From positions 13,272,822-13,336,821 of the forward strand of contig NC_135570.1 in NCBI RefSeq assembly GCF_964340395.1: a stretch of 64,000 nt of DNA, read 5' to 3'. Both the position numbers and the translations under genes were made by a program. The notes beneath the pieces were generated by a model. It made no database searches, was not told the DNA's origin, and saw only the letters and a program-made list of their open reading frames with translations. The DNA comes from Glandiceps talaboti. Taxonomy: Eukaryota > Hemichordata > Enteropneusta > Spengelidae. Positions 37,074 through 50,463 of this stretch are shown here, one piece after another; position 1 is the stretch's first letter; each line of letters begins with the position of its first letter.

Positions 37074-39076
37074 ATGGCGGACGAAGAAGCCACAGCGGGC
37101 AGTGACAATATTGTCACCGAATTCAATACTTACGAAGATTTTCTCGACTCTCAGATTACGTCGCTAGATTTATACTATCTTGAGGTATGTATATGACCGG
37201 AATGGGTGAATAATTTAGCTCTGCATGGCCACAATATTGGAATATCTCCATCTCGGTTTTCGATCAAGGGTCCATGATCGTAAATTTGTACAACCTCTCT
37301 CTCTCAAGTTGAGTTTGGTTACTTGATGTCTTTTGGTTCGGATGTGGTGAATTTCGAAAATGGTAGTGAGAGTACGATCGGTACTCTTTTCACCTTCATT
37401 GACCGAAAGCTAACCTAGTTCGACACCAGTTTAAATGTTCAGATTCAGTGAGTTATGCCCAGAAGTACAATACAAAATTATGCAATTCACAGTTCACTAT
37501 ATCATATGTTTATGTCACACGCCCTCACATATGAGATGCAGTCCTACTGGTATAAGATGCAGTCCTACTGGCATATCTTACTAGTCAATCGGCAGAATCT
37601 AATGTATAAAACATAAAATGAATGTCAATAACTTAATATGAGAACAACTGGTGAAAGTCCCCTCCCCTCCCCCCGATAGTAACTTATGTTTTTTTTATAT
37701 AGTTATAATGAACAATCCTTGAATATGGGTTAATTTTTTTTTAAATCCTGTACGTGTATTTTATAAATACACTGAGGATTTTACTTCAGTAATCATTAGA
37801 ACAATGTTAACAGATGTCTGTCTCAAAAAAACAAAAACATGATGGTTTTCAAACCGGTTTTCATTGCACAGGATGAAGAACTGGCAAGACAACTTGTTGA
37901 ACTTGGGTATCGTGGTAGTGGTGAAGTACTCAAAAGAGAGGAGTTTGAAGCCAGGAAAGCAGCTGCAGAGGCCAGTAGACTTTCTAAGAGAAGTCAACAA
38001 AAGTGAGCATATCATTATATTATCAAGTACTGTCATTTTTTTTAGTAATGAAATTTCAAAAATAATTCTTGTAAGTGAATCCCAATTTTGCCAACCTCTC
38101 GTCAGCATCCATGCATATATTCCTAAATCAGGGAAAATTAGGGTCAGGTAAAACAGACAATTTAGCTTTTCAGTGAAAAGTAATTCAAATTCCTTGAAAA
38201 TAAAGTATTTGGCAATATAAATTATTAATGAATTACATTATTAGCCTTTGAACTTTGAACTTTGACATGTATGAGGCAGCTTTATGTTTTTGTGATTCCT
38301 GTTCTGATTACTCTATTTCTATCATTTCCCTTTGTACCATTTTTTTTCCTGCAGAACCTTAGCTAGTTCGGGAAAAGATCTAAAGAATATCTTTTTAAAA
38401 GCATTAGCCCAAAGGGAAGAAGCAAACAGAAGTGGTAAAATGACAACAATTATATTTATTCGGGACAAAAACTCACGAGGTCAGGAAATCTCGGGCTACA
38501 TTGATTACGCTCACAGATTGAAAACCGAAGATTTTGAACCATATTTTTCTGGTAGAAAGAGGCTTCTTCCAAGGCCGTCTGATTTGAGGTAAGTTTTGTG
38601 AATTATTTACCAAGTGGATTAAGAAAGAACAGAAGCTCAATTAGTCTGTAGATATGTCGTGTCGCTCTGTCCTCACCATCCGCCGACATGATAGGGTCGA
38701 CCGATGTGTGAGGGTGCCCTGTCACAGCTTATCTTGCAGACTATAGCTCTATTTACTGTATATATGACCATTGATAAACACTCATATCTCCTACCTAATA
38801 CAAGTACATATATATGTCATTACTAACTCATCATCCTTGAGCTAGAAATGGCATGATGCCCACTTAATGGCGATATTTTCTGTAAGAATTCTTTTGTTTT
38901 CATTGGAGATTTGGGATAAAATTCATTTTGGTATTATTCATGGTACATATCAGGGCCATAATACTCGTCATAGCAATCAAGTAATCACTAATTACTGTTT
39001 GTTTGTGTGGAAGGGTTAGTTCATGTGAATTAGAGATTATATATTACTCACACATGCACGCACACACACATACACA

Positions 39077-39114
<38 letters not shown>

Positions 39115-40711
39115 CAAATCAAATTTATTTAGTGTTTAGATTGTTTATGAAAGTGAGAATGATTACTTTTAACAAAGTTTTGACAATTCATGACCTTTGC
39201 CCTATTTGTTATAGCTTCTACAATTGGGAGACACAGACATCAACATCCAACCCTACACCTAACTATCAAGTCATTGCTGAGAATGCATCAGGCTTACTAT
39301 TCAAAAACAAGAGAGATAGAAAGATACTTAATGTTGATCCAAAGGTAAGTTATCATTTCCAATTGTCTTGTGTCTTTCTTAGTGGGCTGTATGATTTTCT
39401 CAAAGATGACAAATCCTTGGAAATGTGGATAATTTCATTATTCCATCGACGTAATTAGATATTCCTCAATATTTTTCCTTTGGTCAGCCAAGGAAAATAC
39501 AAGTGACCTAAAGGGCTTTGTCACTACAAGTCACTAGACAAACCCTTAGGTCATGAGTATTTTATGGTTCATGAAGAAAATATTGGGAATAATATAATTA
39601 TTTATGAATTTATGAAAAATCAAGAAAAAATAATGGTGATTTGGAACGATTTCACTCCTATTTCGAGCACTGCAGAACCAGTGACATATATATATGTATG
39701 GATTGTCATGATGTGACAAGAGTATACATCCATATTTTCTGTTCAAAGACAATAACTTGGCTTGTGGATATTTGCTTGCAGCTCAAAAAATGATAAAAAG
39801 TTTTTCGTGATAGTCAATTCACAGTAAGAGAGACAGATACAGCCCACGAAAAAACACCAGTGCATTTACATGAATGAAGTGAGCTAAGGAAAGACTTCAT
39901 GCAATGACATAATTAGGTAAAAACAATATACAACTGATACAAAAATAACAGCGAGGGTCTCTGAAGTAGATTCAGGTGACTCTTTTATCAGTTTTGTTTA
40001 TATCTCCGGACGTTATAATATAACAGTAACTGTTGTGCTCAATCATTATATCATGTAGCATTCTATTAGTAAACAGAGTTAAGGGGTCGTGGATCCTGTG
40101 GTGTTTATACTTTGATAAGTTACCGACACAAATTACATTGTATGTCTTTGCTTGAAATTTGCCTCATTCCTGATTGCCATGAGCAAGCAAACACCGGTGT
40201 TTTTCACAGGGTGTAAGAAACCCCAAATTTTGGTGAGATACAAGAAAGTGCTGTACTTCAGTGCATATGAAATAGGTTTAGATAGCACTGATTATAATCA
40301 CCAAAATCTTTACAACAGAAGTAGAATTGATCTTTTTAGTACAAAACAGTGTGCCCTCTCTAATGATAGCCACATTTTGTTGTGGGTCAAAATGTTAGAA
40401 ACTGGGATTTCTTGTGAGTCACCACGTACTAAGAGATAGGGGATCACCAAGTTTTGGTGCATCACTAGAAATTGTGTGGCATGTGACATTGTCAAATTGG
40501 CTTCGAGGGCAGACTGGGTCAAAGGTGACATCCATGTGCCAACAGGCATCATATGTACCATGCTTCATCATGGCTTTGATTGACACTGGTTTTGTTTGAT
40601 TGTTTCCATCAGGCACCAACACCAGGTGATAACTCAACTAGGACTGTTGTAGAGTGTCAGCAATACACCCAGGTTGTCATTTATGATCATATCACCAGAA
40701 GGAAAACATAA
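37074..40711 (+). CDS. CFAP299: Cilia- and flagella-associated protein 299, complete
   Basis: Five exons join in one frame (234 codons): 37074-37184, 37872-38002, 38355-38588, 39215-39344, 40613-40711. The protein closely follows vertebrate CFAP299 (C4orf22, about 233 residues): [20 protein letters not shown] (17-36), [88 protein letters not shown] and the C-terminal [11 protein letters not shown]. It is a small soluble protein without signal peptide or membrane segment, linked to cilia and sperm flagella; the biochemical role is unknown to me. Every exon border has a canonical splice site with matching phase. It starts head to head with the coiled-coil gene. Confidence 0.97.
38642..38743. 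mobile_element. TAGTCTGTA-family MITE, copy 5 (inverted)
   Basis: In CFAP299 intron 3. TAGTCTGTAGATATGTCGTG at the left, GACCGATGTGTGAGGGTGCC in the core and TTGCAGACTA at the right. Confidence 0.72.
39053..39112. repeat. (AC)n microsatellite in CFAP299 intron 3
   Basis: AC dinucleotides with a few AT and GC interruptions, about 100 bases upstream of exon 4. Confidence 0.95.
39455..39772. mobile_element. CCCCAATATT-family element, copy 3
   Basis: Same order as the copy at 24979-25320: AATATTTTTCC, GTGACCTAAAGGGC, TTGTCACTACAAGTCACTAG, AATATTGGGAATAATATAAT and the tail TTCAAAGACAATAACTTGGC. In CFAP299 intron 4, shortly after exon 4. Confidence 0.75.
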
Positions 40712-41024
40712 AAAACACACACAACTACCGTCCACTGGATTTCATACCCGTCCCATCGCACCCTGGGAGAACTGTACATATGTGTACATATATATAAATC
40801 GTCATGTCATATCTAGTTTATATGTATAAGAAAGAAAAATATTAAATTCAGCAAATTTGCAGGTACGGCCAATACTTAACAAAATAACTGGTTTATGAAT
40901 GTAGTTTAGATGAACGAACTAAAATCAATGATTTTATTTAAAGTGATGATAGATTTTGTGATTAAAATATTGGCTGTTTGAAATATCTTGTGTATATGCT
41001 CTTATTTTTCCAAGTCAACCCGTG

Positions 41025-41030
41025 AATAAA
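41025..41030 (+). terminator. Poly(A) signal AATAAA for CFAP299
   Basis: AATAAA about 315 bases after the CFAP299 stop codon, in AT-rich sequence. Confidence 0.5.
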
Positions 41031-41079
41031 GGAAAGTAAATTGTAATAATCACAGGCAGTATATTGCCATTTATTTGTA

Positions 41080-41083
<4 letters not shown>

Positions 41084-41120
<37 letters not shown>

Positions 41121-41126
41121 AGAGAT
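41084..41126. repeat. (AG)n microsatellite
   Basis: About 43 bp of AG with two CG interruptions, just after the CFAP299 poly(A) signal. Confidence 0.95.
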
Positions 41127-43524
41127 CTTTGCTGAAATCAAACTGAGCGGTAGAGGGCGCTATTTACGATGTGCGACTCGTCATTCATTAGACTGGTTTT
41201 GTTATCAAAATCAGTCCTTATCACGTTTCCAAATAGCCATTATAGTCACAAACTTAGATACTATACACATGGGAAGTGGTCAGCTTGGTGTCAATGAGAA
41301 TTCTTCACTTGTTTTTCGGACTGTGAAATAAGCCGGATAAAAACAGCGAGGCACTGTTTAAAGGGACCAGTGAAGTTGAAATATGAGATGTCAAACTAAA
41401 AACAAAAATAAACAAGACAAACAAGCAAAAAACAATAACGAAGAATTCAACTCCCCCCCCCAAAAAAAAAAAAAAAATACAAAAAACTCTGCAATATGAA
41501 TTTTCGAATTTTCAGCAAGTGATATTTTGCGAATATACATTTACATGTGCGTATAAGCCTATCAGGAGACACAAGCCAGAAAACATTGCTTCTAGGAGAG
41601 TTTAGCTGATAAAAGGACCCAGGGGAGAGGGCATGAGATTGCTGCATAGTTGTTCAACTTCTCTTCCAGGCTAAGGGTCACAGCCCAATCTCATATCGTT
41701 TTATGAAGGGATGCTTTTATAAATCGTTGTTGTCATAATAAATTCCACTTGTGAGCCGTGATAAATATACTAGTGAACACTATGTACTGCTAAAGACCAA
41801 CGTTTATAATTTCCATGTCAGACGAGTAGAATTTATTGTACCATAAATCAAAACTGTTATAAACGCTTCATTTTTGTAACAAAACTATCTCAGAATGTTT
41901 GGTTTCAATCACAATCCACACGTAACTACAGCTGTGGAATTGCGCGCGCTACACATCTGTCAGATGACCTCGGATGACCCTGTAATTTAGAAAGCCGTAG
42001 AATTTTGACGTTTGTGATAGCGAGATACCAGGAGTGTCAGTTTTGTCGGCATGGCTTTTTTTGTATTTGAGCCGTGTTTCCAGATGTAAATTGTTGACCA
42101 AAGGGATAGAGGTGAGAGGCCGTGGAAAGACTCTGCCGCTGGATTTGTTTGCACCACTAGGTGACAATCCGGACGTCTCTAGATTTCAGAGTTACAGAGT
42201 AAGCGAAACAATAATTATGAAGGCGAGGCTAGAGTGAATGAAATTCGCAAAACATCAATTTTAGTCGGAAGGGATGGGGTCTGGGGCAAAAGTACAGCAT
42301 TTAGTTCCTCGATCGCCTCCTTACGAAGGAATGAGAATCGTTTAAGTTGCAAGATATTTTGACATCTCACACAACAAATTTTCAACAATCTTTATAGTAT
42401 TTTCCCGGGAGTATTTCGTTCACTGCGACGTTATCTGCTATCGTCTGCACCAATTTGCAAATCACGCCCTCTCACGGTCATGTTAAAACAACAACTGTTT
42501 CATGAACCTTTTCATTGTGACGACTGGTTCTCTGAGAAACGGCTCTTATAACATAAATTAAACGCAGTCATAACTTGAAACAACTGTTCTCTTTTTGAGC
42601 ATTATTTTGTCTTGGCTTGGAGAAATATATCGTTCGAGTCCGAAATTCACGCAAACCACTTCTAACAAGGATGTCAACACGTGCACGTTCAAGAATATTT
42701 TTGCCAGAGTTGCGACGGAGGCATAAAATATTGTTTTGTTGATTCTTCTCTTCCAAACTTACACATTTGTTGTTTTACAATCCGCGTCTTTTTCTTCCTC
42801 CAGCACGTTCTACCTTCTCCCCCAGCACGTTTTATGTACGCATCTCCCACCGTAACAACCTCACGGTGTAGGAACATGTGATGACCATATGATCGTACGG
42901 ACAGTACCGAACCGATAATATATTTACCAACGCCACCCTACTTGAATGAATGACGTTGCACGCTACATTAATCAAACAGCCGATACAAGTCTCGATTTTC
43001 ATTATGTTTGTAACTTTCTTGTTTCATGTGGGACTGTGTTAAATTTACGACTTATCCAGAAACCCAAAACCGCGTTTAGGCGGTTTGTCGTCCAGATGTG
43101 TTGTATTTGTATTAATCCCATGCAGTAAGGCATTAAAGTGATATGCATACCACATCAATCATTTCATCTTTTCCGGTCTTGACAAATTTCAACCTGTTCG
43201 GTATCGGAGGAAAACACTTTCCATCGAAAATATACCGCCAAAAATTTTGTTTTTTGTAAATTTTTAGCACACATTCGATTTATTTTAGATTAGAATAATA
43301 GAGATAGTGCTTCTGTGTGATGTGAAGGAGAAAATATCCTCTTAAAGTGGCCATGTTTAGTGAACCGGTGATAAAAGTAATATTAGTACTTCCGTTCACG
43401 CTAAATGTCAGTTTGACCTTTCACCTCTTCCTTCCATCGACCTTTACTAATAATCAGCGGTCGAACCAATATAAGATTGTGAACTATGCCCTATAATTAC
43501 CCACTTGTTTTTCTTAAAATCTGC

Positions 43525-43840
43525 ACTAGCTGCATCTGGGACATTATTTCATCAAAAAAACAAAGATAAATCCACTAAAAAAACTTAAAATTGGTCAATT
43601 ACTTATAAAAATGACATTGTATCTGTTCATTAGTGGACAGTATTATCTGTAGGTAGTGCAGTGGCATTTTAAAATCTTGAACGAAAACTCAATTTTCAAT
43701 CGTTCACCTCTAAAACTGTACTAGTTGGAGTGCCATGATTTTCGTCAAGACAACTACAATATATCCACTGAAATGGTTAAAATACCAATTGTACATTGTA
43801 CATGTTAATCAGTGGTTGATATTAGCCATAAGTAGAACAG
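43525..43840. repeat. Diverged direct duplication, two units of about 150 bp
   Basis: Matching landmarks appear twice in the same order: CTGCACTAG/CTGTACTAG, ATCCACTAAAA/ATCCACTGAAA, ATTAGTGGACAGTATTATC/ATCAGTGGTTGATATTAGC, and GTAGTGCAG/AGTAGAACAG. The copies are old. Confidence 0.5.
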
Positions 43841-44159
43841 AAAGGTTGAATGAATGAATCATGCTCGCCGTTGAGGGCGCTGAATTTGGGTGCGAACCCC
43901 AAAATCAATTTGATTTGATTTTATCTCGTATACAGCTACAAAAAATACTTTTACCCACAGATGATACTGTTCACGGTATACAATGTGATTATTGTACCTA
44001 ACAAAGCATTTTTTTAAATTCGTTCCAGTTACAGTTAGGGCAACTTTAATGCATTTGCTCATCGGGGTTTTTGATAATTGTCAAAGATAGGCGGTAAACA
44101 ATTATCAAACAGATTCAGAACTAACGGTAACGACGATTCAAAATCACGTTCTGACAATA

Positions 44160-44272
44160 CTAGCTTTCACCGTTCAGCCAAGGAAACTACGAGTGACCTA
44201 AGGGGCCTTGTCACTACAAGTCGCGAGACGAGTAGTGACAAACCCTTAGGTCATGAGTATATTCATAGGGAG
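44160..44272. mobile_element. CCCCAATATT-family element, central fragment
   Basis: CAGCCAAGGAAACTACGAGT, GACCTAAGGGGCCTTGTCAC, TAGTGACAAACCCTTAGGTC. The outer AATATT ends are missing. The open frame across it (44078-44287) is repeat-derived. Confidence 0.7.
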
Positions 44273-45120
44273 CATCGAGTATGTTAATGATTGATTGATC
44301 GATCAATCGATTTATTGATTAATTTATTATTTGGTTGAATGATTGATCGATTGATTGATCGATTGAATGATTATATTTTGTGGTGAAATAAAACGTATTT
44401 TGAGTGTGATGTTGATCAATTGACTCATTGATTTTTCTGGTGATATAAACTTTTTTCTTCTTTCCCTGGCTACTTTTCTCTCTTTCAGCTGTATATAATT
44501 CTCACTTTATTGACTAAATAAAGACATCTTGTCCATTCTTCTCCTCTTATCTAAATTAAAACACCCCTAATCTCATAATAAAAACCTGCTCAGTGTTGAT
44601 GCGCAGTAACACAATCTCAACTTAAACACATTTAGATGAAAACAGCAATTTATCAAGTTGGAGACTTTGCTCCCGGTCCCCTTAAACCTTACCACTTACC
44701 CGATAACCTGCTTGTAATATTTCACAGTTTGATAGTCTCGCCTACGTGTTATCTGGACACTGTCAATGTCAAAAATAACTCAACGAGAATTGACGTGTGA
44801 GAATTTACGAGAACAGATATTACCCTCCTCAAAGTATTTTTGGACGCAAACTGTGTGTCCTCTCTGACACTCTCTGTTGTTGATATCCTTCTTCCATTAT
44901 AAGGGTCACAAAGAAATTACACCTGTAATGTAATTCACTGTCTTTAAATAGTTGAAAATCACTTCGTATCTTTACAAACTTTCGAAAACACTCCATCGAA
45001 GTGGTGGTGAAGTAACAATAATAACAGGTAGTGTTCAGTATTGAGTTCTTGTCGGGTTCTGTAAAAAGGTTTTAGTAGAAATACTTCATTAACAGCTAGA
45101 CAGAATGTTAGGTAGTTAGG

Positions 45121-45205
45121 TAGTCTGTCTGTCTGTCTGTCTGTCTGTCTGCGTGCGTGCGTGCGTGCGTGTGTGTGTGTGTGCGTGTGCGCGTGCATGT
45201 GTGCG
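45121..45205. repeat. (CTGT)n, (GCGT)n and (GT)n compound microsatellite
   Basis: Three adjoining simple-repeat types, probably one evolving tract. Confidence 0.95.
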
Positions 45206-45331
45206 GGCATGGTTACTACGTCTTCCTTTTAGATAATATTCACCCAGTCATTCATTTCTTTGGTAAAATCGCATCCTAGTGTAATATATTCTTAATATAT
45301 ATTATCTTGTTTTTCTGTTTATATAAAACAG

Positions 45332-45380
45332 TGTTTGTTTGTTTGTTTGTTTGTTTGTTTGTTTGTTTGTTTGTTTGTTT
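45332..45380. repeat. (GTTT)n microsatellite
   Basis: About twelve GTTT units in succession. Confidence 0.95.
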
Positions 45381-45625
45381 GAAACATCGACTATTGAGGA
45401 CTTGATCCCTGGTTGTTCTATTAACATAGTTAATGTACACTGGACTGGGTTCATTCGGTCAGTTCCATCAAAACACAGGAAAGTATTTAGGTTGGGAAGT
45501 AAATAATCTATACTGATTTACAAGATCATAAAATACCACTTTCTGGTTGCACGCTATCAAGTTGTGTTGAGTTTTATCAAAGTGTGCCGATAGCCGATTC
45601 AAACTCTGCTTGGTCGAGGTTCACC

Positions 45626-45994
45626 CGGGGGGACACTCCCCTTATTTGAGTATAAGTATATCATGCCGTCCTTTGGGGTGCGTTTTGTAGCCCTTTTGTC
45701 TACAACGGATCTGGTTTTTCGAGCTGAAGAGTCTAAAATGGGATCTACTTTGCATTATTTTATATTTTGCTTGGTCTAAAATGTCGTCCATTCATTTTTA
45801 CCAAATCATAACTGCCACTACTTGTCCAAAAATGTTGCCTACTTAGGAAAATGTATTTAGGTTTAAACTTTCATCTTTTAAAAAACCTGTAATGGTCTAA
45901 GTTTTTGGTCAAAGTGGGTCTAAAATGAGGCCTGGGGTTTCGAACACTGGCCACACACCCCTACCAGAGCTGGCTACTGGTACCGCCCCCGGGG
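45626..45994. mobile_element. 369-bp element with CCCGGGGG ends and 9-bp target duplication
   Basis: AGGTTCACC is present at both borders (45617-45625 and 45995-46003). The ends CGGGGGGACACTCCCC and GGTACCGCCCCCGGGG are short inverted repeats. The interior repeats GTCTAAAATG several times and has no open frame. A target duplication of 8-9 bp fits hAT- or Mutator-type transposition. Confidence 0.75.
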
Positions 45995-47069
45995 AGGTTC
46001 ACCCGCGTGTAATTTGTGGAAAGTATGTGATTCCCAGTGACGTACATGTGAACGATGACAAACATTGTAATTCAACATCAAGAATCGCAGCAGATGGCGT
46101 CGAGACAAAAGAGACAGAAAGTCAACATTTTCAACACCATGAAAACTGGAAAATAGACCGATGACTGCAAATTTTAAACATATTTCACTGAAAGTGGTGA
46201 TATACACAGGAAGAAACTGTTATTGTTGTGGAAATAAATAGTCTACAATAACATACATGCTCTAATATAAACAATCCAAAATTTTGGCAATCCCTAAAAA
46301 GTGTTACATTACCATTACACGTTCTGTTCTGTGCATTCGGCTGTACAGAATTAAACAGCAGTGGCGTGGCGTGACCTGAACCGGGTAATTGCACGCTTCT
46401 AAGCCGGCAACCTGACCATTAAATTTCATGATGATTCCACGAGTGATAATTTAAAAAAAAATTAACGTTTTTAATTCAAACTTATTTTCTTTTCAAACTG
46501 TACTGCATACGTGTACATCCCTTACCTATAATTGGTCTTAGAACGTAGTAGGAGTGATATTAAAATGTATGTAGACTGTCTTTTAGGCAGTCCCACAAGA
46601 AGATGCCGACAAGTGTATTCAGTCCTGCGGGCCTGGGTTCATTGCGCTCACGGGCTATACTAAATTGTTACTGTGTCTATATAAACCATAAATACAGAGT
46701 CAGTGTGGTCCGCTCTCAGGGCAAATATAAACTACTTCCATGGGTCAATGCAGGAGTCACAGATGTTAATAGCTTTCCACTAATACCCGTGAAAGAACAA
46801 ATTTCACATGTTTCTACTCTACGGAGAAGTACGAAACAAAATATTATTCAAGTCTGTAGTGTGCGAAATGAGTTATTCATCCGCCCGTTAACAACTCCAC
46901 AGCTGAGACCGATATAAAGGTCTATATGGTCTTTTACTAGAGAAAACATTATGCTTCTTGTCTCATTTCACTTACTAACGCTTTGGCCTTGACCGCCGCA
47001 ACGAATGGTTTTATAGTTTGGTCATTGACATGTCAGTAATCCACTCGCTAGCGGCAGGAAAGGGAGGGA

Positions 47070-47230
<161 letters not shown>

Positions 47231-47819
47231 ATTTGTAAGAACAGAAAAGATTGGTAGAAATTTAAGCTACACAGGCACAAATTATTTCTTAAAGCTAAAT
47301 GACAAGTCGCAATATTAAGACAGCCACGGAGGTCACTTCCTTTCCAGAAAACGCATAATTATTTATCGGAGTTATTTCTTTAACGCATGTAATTGAGTAT
47401 ATCTACGACAACCCAAAACAATGGAGTGCAATAAACGGTGAAAAGGAAAACATTTACATTTCTTGACCTTGGATCTTGAGTCACCTGGTTTTGAACTGTT
47501 CGCGGCATGTAAAAATAGAGTGTCCAGAGAAGCTGGCTGAACCAGAGCCTGGTAACACCAGTTGTGAGAAACGGAAACTATCAACATATCTCCCATACTT
47601 TGACTAGAAAACGCTGTTAGAGATTGCAACAGAGAAATAACAACGCGTCAAGTTGGATAATCATGTTCATAACTTGACGAATGCCATGACTGTCAAGGCC
47701 CTGGGAAATTAAACCATGTCAAAGTATCTGGCGTTTCTATTTAAGTGAGGCGACTGCTGATGCATGTTTCATTGGCAAATATTTGACAACTGGCAGAGAT
47801 GGGGTACTACAGTATTTAA

Positions 47820-47990
47820 AGTGGACGTGTGCGGGATGAGAAATGGGTGTTTATTTTGGATTTTTGAATTAATAAACCAACTCTGCTATGTTTTTCTACT
47901 TCGAAAACAATCAAAAGAGAATGTAGCTCAAGTCAGTATTTGTAACTCAATAAATTGTAGAGACACTTAAAAACTGTGTGAAAAGTTTGT
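47820..47990. mobile_element. Half copy of the TTAA-flanked MITE
   Basis: It starts right after TTAA (47816-47819) with AGTGGACGTGTGCGGGATGA, then TTATTTTGGATTTTTGAATT and ATTTGTAACTCAATAAATTG, paralleling 19088-19250. The right half is missing. Confidence 0.6.
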
Positions 47991-49700
47991 TATCGTACGG
48001 TTGGTTATTTTATCAATGCGGATAACGCTACAAACACGCGGGAAATTATCCCATTTGCATCACAGACTACCCGAGCAACGAGGACATCTAAACACGCAAA
48101 AAATAAAAATCTGTCGCGCTAAAACCTAGTTTTAGCGTTTATTTAAATGTTCCCTACTACAATACAATCAAGTTAAACCGCTTTCGATTAGTGAGCGATA
48201 GACCAATCCTAACGGACATCAACATTTATGTGTTTACAGAGAAGAAAGAAACGTTGCTGTACATGTGCACATCAGTAAGGCGCGCTTCATCTGTTCTTCC
48301 AATTATGCTAATAAGCTTATCACTATGCAAAAAACGAAAGACAACGGCAAAACCGCAATTTTTAAACTTTCCGAGATGTGATCATATTTACTAATAAATA
48401 ATAATAATTACATTACATTCATTTTCTCCTTTCGCAAGTGAGATTTCCATCTCTACATAATTTTTACATGTATGTAAATTTTGTCCTTCATTGCATACTT
48501 CAAAATGAAAAATCTTTTTGATTTTTGATTTTTAAAAACTGACTTGTATATTAGGTATAAATAGTCTTGTCCATGCTATAGAATCACTGCCTTCTATTAT
48601 TTGCAAATAACATACATCTACACGAGTCATTGCATATTCATTTCAAAACAGTATTGTTACACGACACAGGTAAAATGGCCGCAAACAGACAATTCGCCCT
48701 CTAGTGGTGGAATGAAGGAGATTAACGAGAAATATAATTAATATATTTGTTTTATTTTAATATAAAAACACGCCATGTACCAAGTCGTTAAAGTCGAAGC
48801 ATAGTTCAACATTTTTTTCTTTTCCCCCCCAATTTTTGTATAATTAAAAAGTGAATTTTATGGTAAAATGTTATGAAACTGGTAAAAACGTTATTTACAT
48901 TACCCTTTTTTCTGACTGGTTCCCCTTTTCTAGTCTGTTTGGACTTATAATCAATTACATGACATATAATCAGCATTTAGACTATACATAGTTTCCGTAA
49001 TACTGGAAAACTGGTTTGAGTTTGGCCTCGGAACCACGATAATTTCAAAGCTGTTATTCACGTGCATTGTAAATAGTTATTAGTTTATTTCTCTTAGTTG
49101 GTAGGGCCATGAACTAGATTAGTTTCAATTCAACTATTTCAATGGTCCTCACCAGAAATTGGTTTATGTTGCATTCGGTCTTTCAAGGTTTGTTAAATTT
49201 GTAAAGACCAGTTTTAACAGAGTCGTATAAACGAAGCCTGCCACACGTATGTATGTTTTGTACTGAGATACCATGAGGAATAATTTACATGTTTCATAGA
49301 TTCTAAATAAATATGTACAAAGAAAACAAATATTGTACCAAAAGTTGTCTATGCTCTTAAATAATAATATTTAATAATACAATTCAAATCGCATATATTA
49401 TTATAGCATTCCTAGACCTCATATAGTACATAGAAGTGATATAGTGATATAAAATATTGCATAGGGAGCAGGCGGGGGGGGGGGGGTAATTTTGGGAAAT
49501 GCAGTCTTTAACTCCTTGGGGATCACTTTGGCTTAGGTCATTAAGCTATGAGGAGGGGGGGGTCAGTTTGAGAAAACCCAGTTAAAAATGAACCCCCCCC
49601 CCCTTATGCGAAGGAAACAGTTTATCATTCCGCCTTTCCTCATGGCTTTTTTACATTGTTCTCTAAAGATATATATAGTGTCTACCCTGTTGTCTGCCCT

Positions 49701-49702
49701 GC

Positions 49703-49767
<65 letters not shown>
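49701..49767. repeat. (CTGT)n microsatellite
   Basis: About sixteen uninterrupted CTGT units. Confidence 0.97.
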
Positions 49768-49769
<2 letters not shown>

Positions 49770-50463
49770 TTCTTCCTCTCATTGTAAACCTACAATACAA
49801 ATATTTGGACCATTGAACTGATAGACTAATTCTACGTTCATCAGCCTGACAGTGAACGTCAAATTTCAACGTATAAAGTCGTAAATGACAGTGTGCCGTA
49901 AAATCGGGTCATTAAACCTTGTACGAATGTTTTCATATCACGGTCTGTTGAATGTCATGGCGACATCCCTTGATAAACTAAGTGCCTCATCTCCATAGCA
50001 TTTAAACACTGGAAGTTTATCAGTTCTCCGATCTAAGGTAAACTTGATGTTGGCAAAGTTTATGCAGTAATTTATCACCCGAGATTCCGAGGCACTTAAC
50101 GAAAGGAACATCTGTTGTTAGTTTTTGCGATGTTTTCGTTGCGATCGACTGAATCTATTTCATGAAATCGGCACGTACGCGTCTTTTAAATCTCGATGCC
50201 ACTACGCGTAAAGAATGACTTATTACCTTCTACTTCATTTTCGACTTGCTCTTTGACCCTACCTCTTTCTCCTCAGTATTTTTTTCTCTCCACACCCACG
50301 CACTCATTCCTTCCTCTAAATATTTCGATTTGAAAAAATATCCTTATGTACACAATTTTCTCTTCTATTGTACCACTTCTCCACAGCAGTGAATGCACCA
50401 TTCCTTGAAGTGAAGAACGTTAAACAACTCAATTTTAGCGCCATCAAATCAATCGACCAACTA

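Noticed and set aside
44078-44287. 69-codon plus-strand open frame with Ser/Thr/Arg-rich product
   Set aside because: It runs through a fragment of the CCCCAATATT repeat family.
46603-46917. 104-codon plus-strand open frame
   Set aside because: No recognisable domain and no supporting splice structure; random frames of this size are expected in 64 kb.
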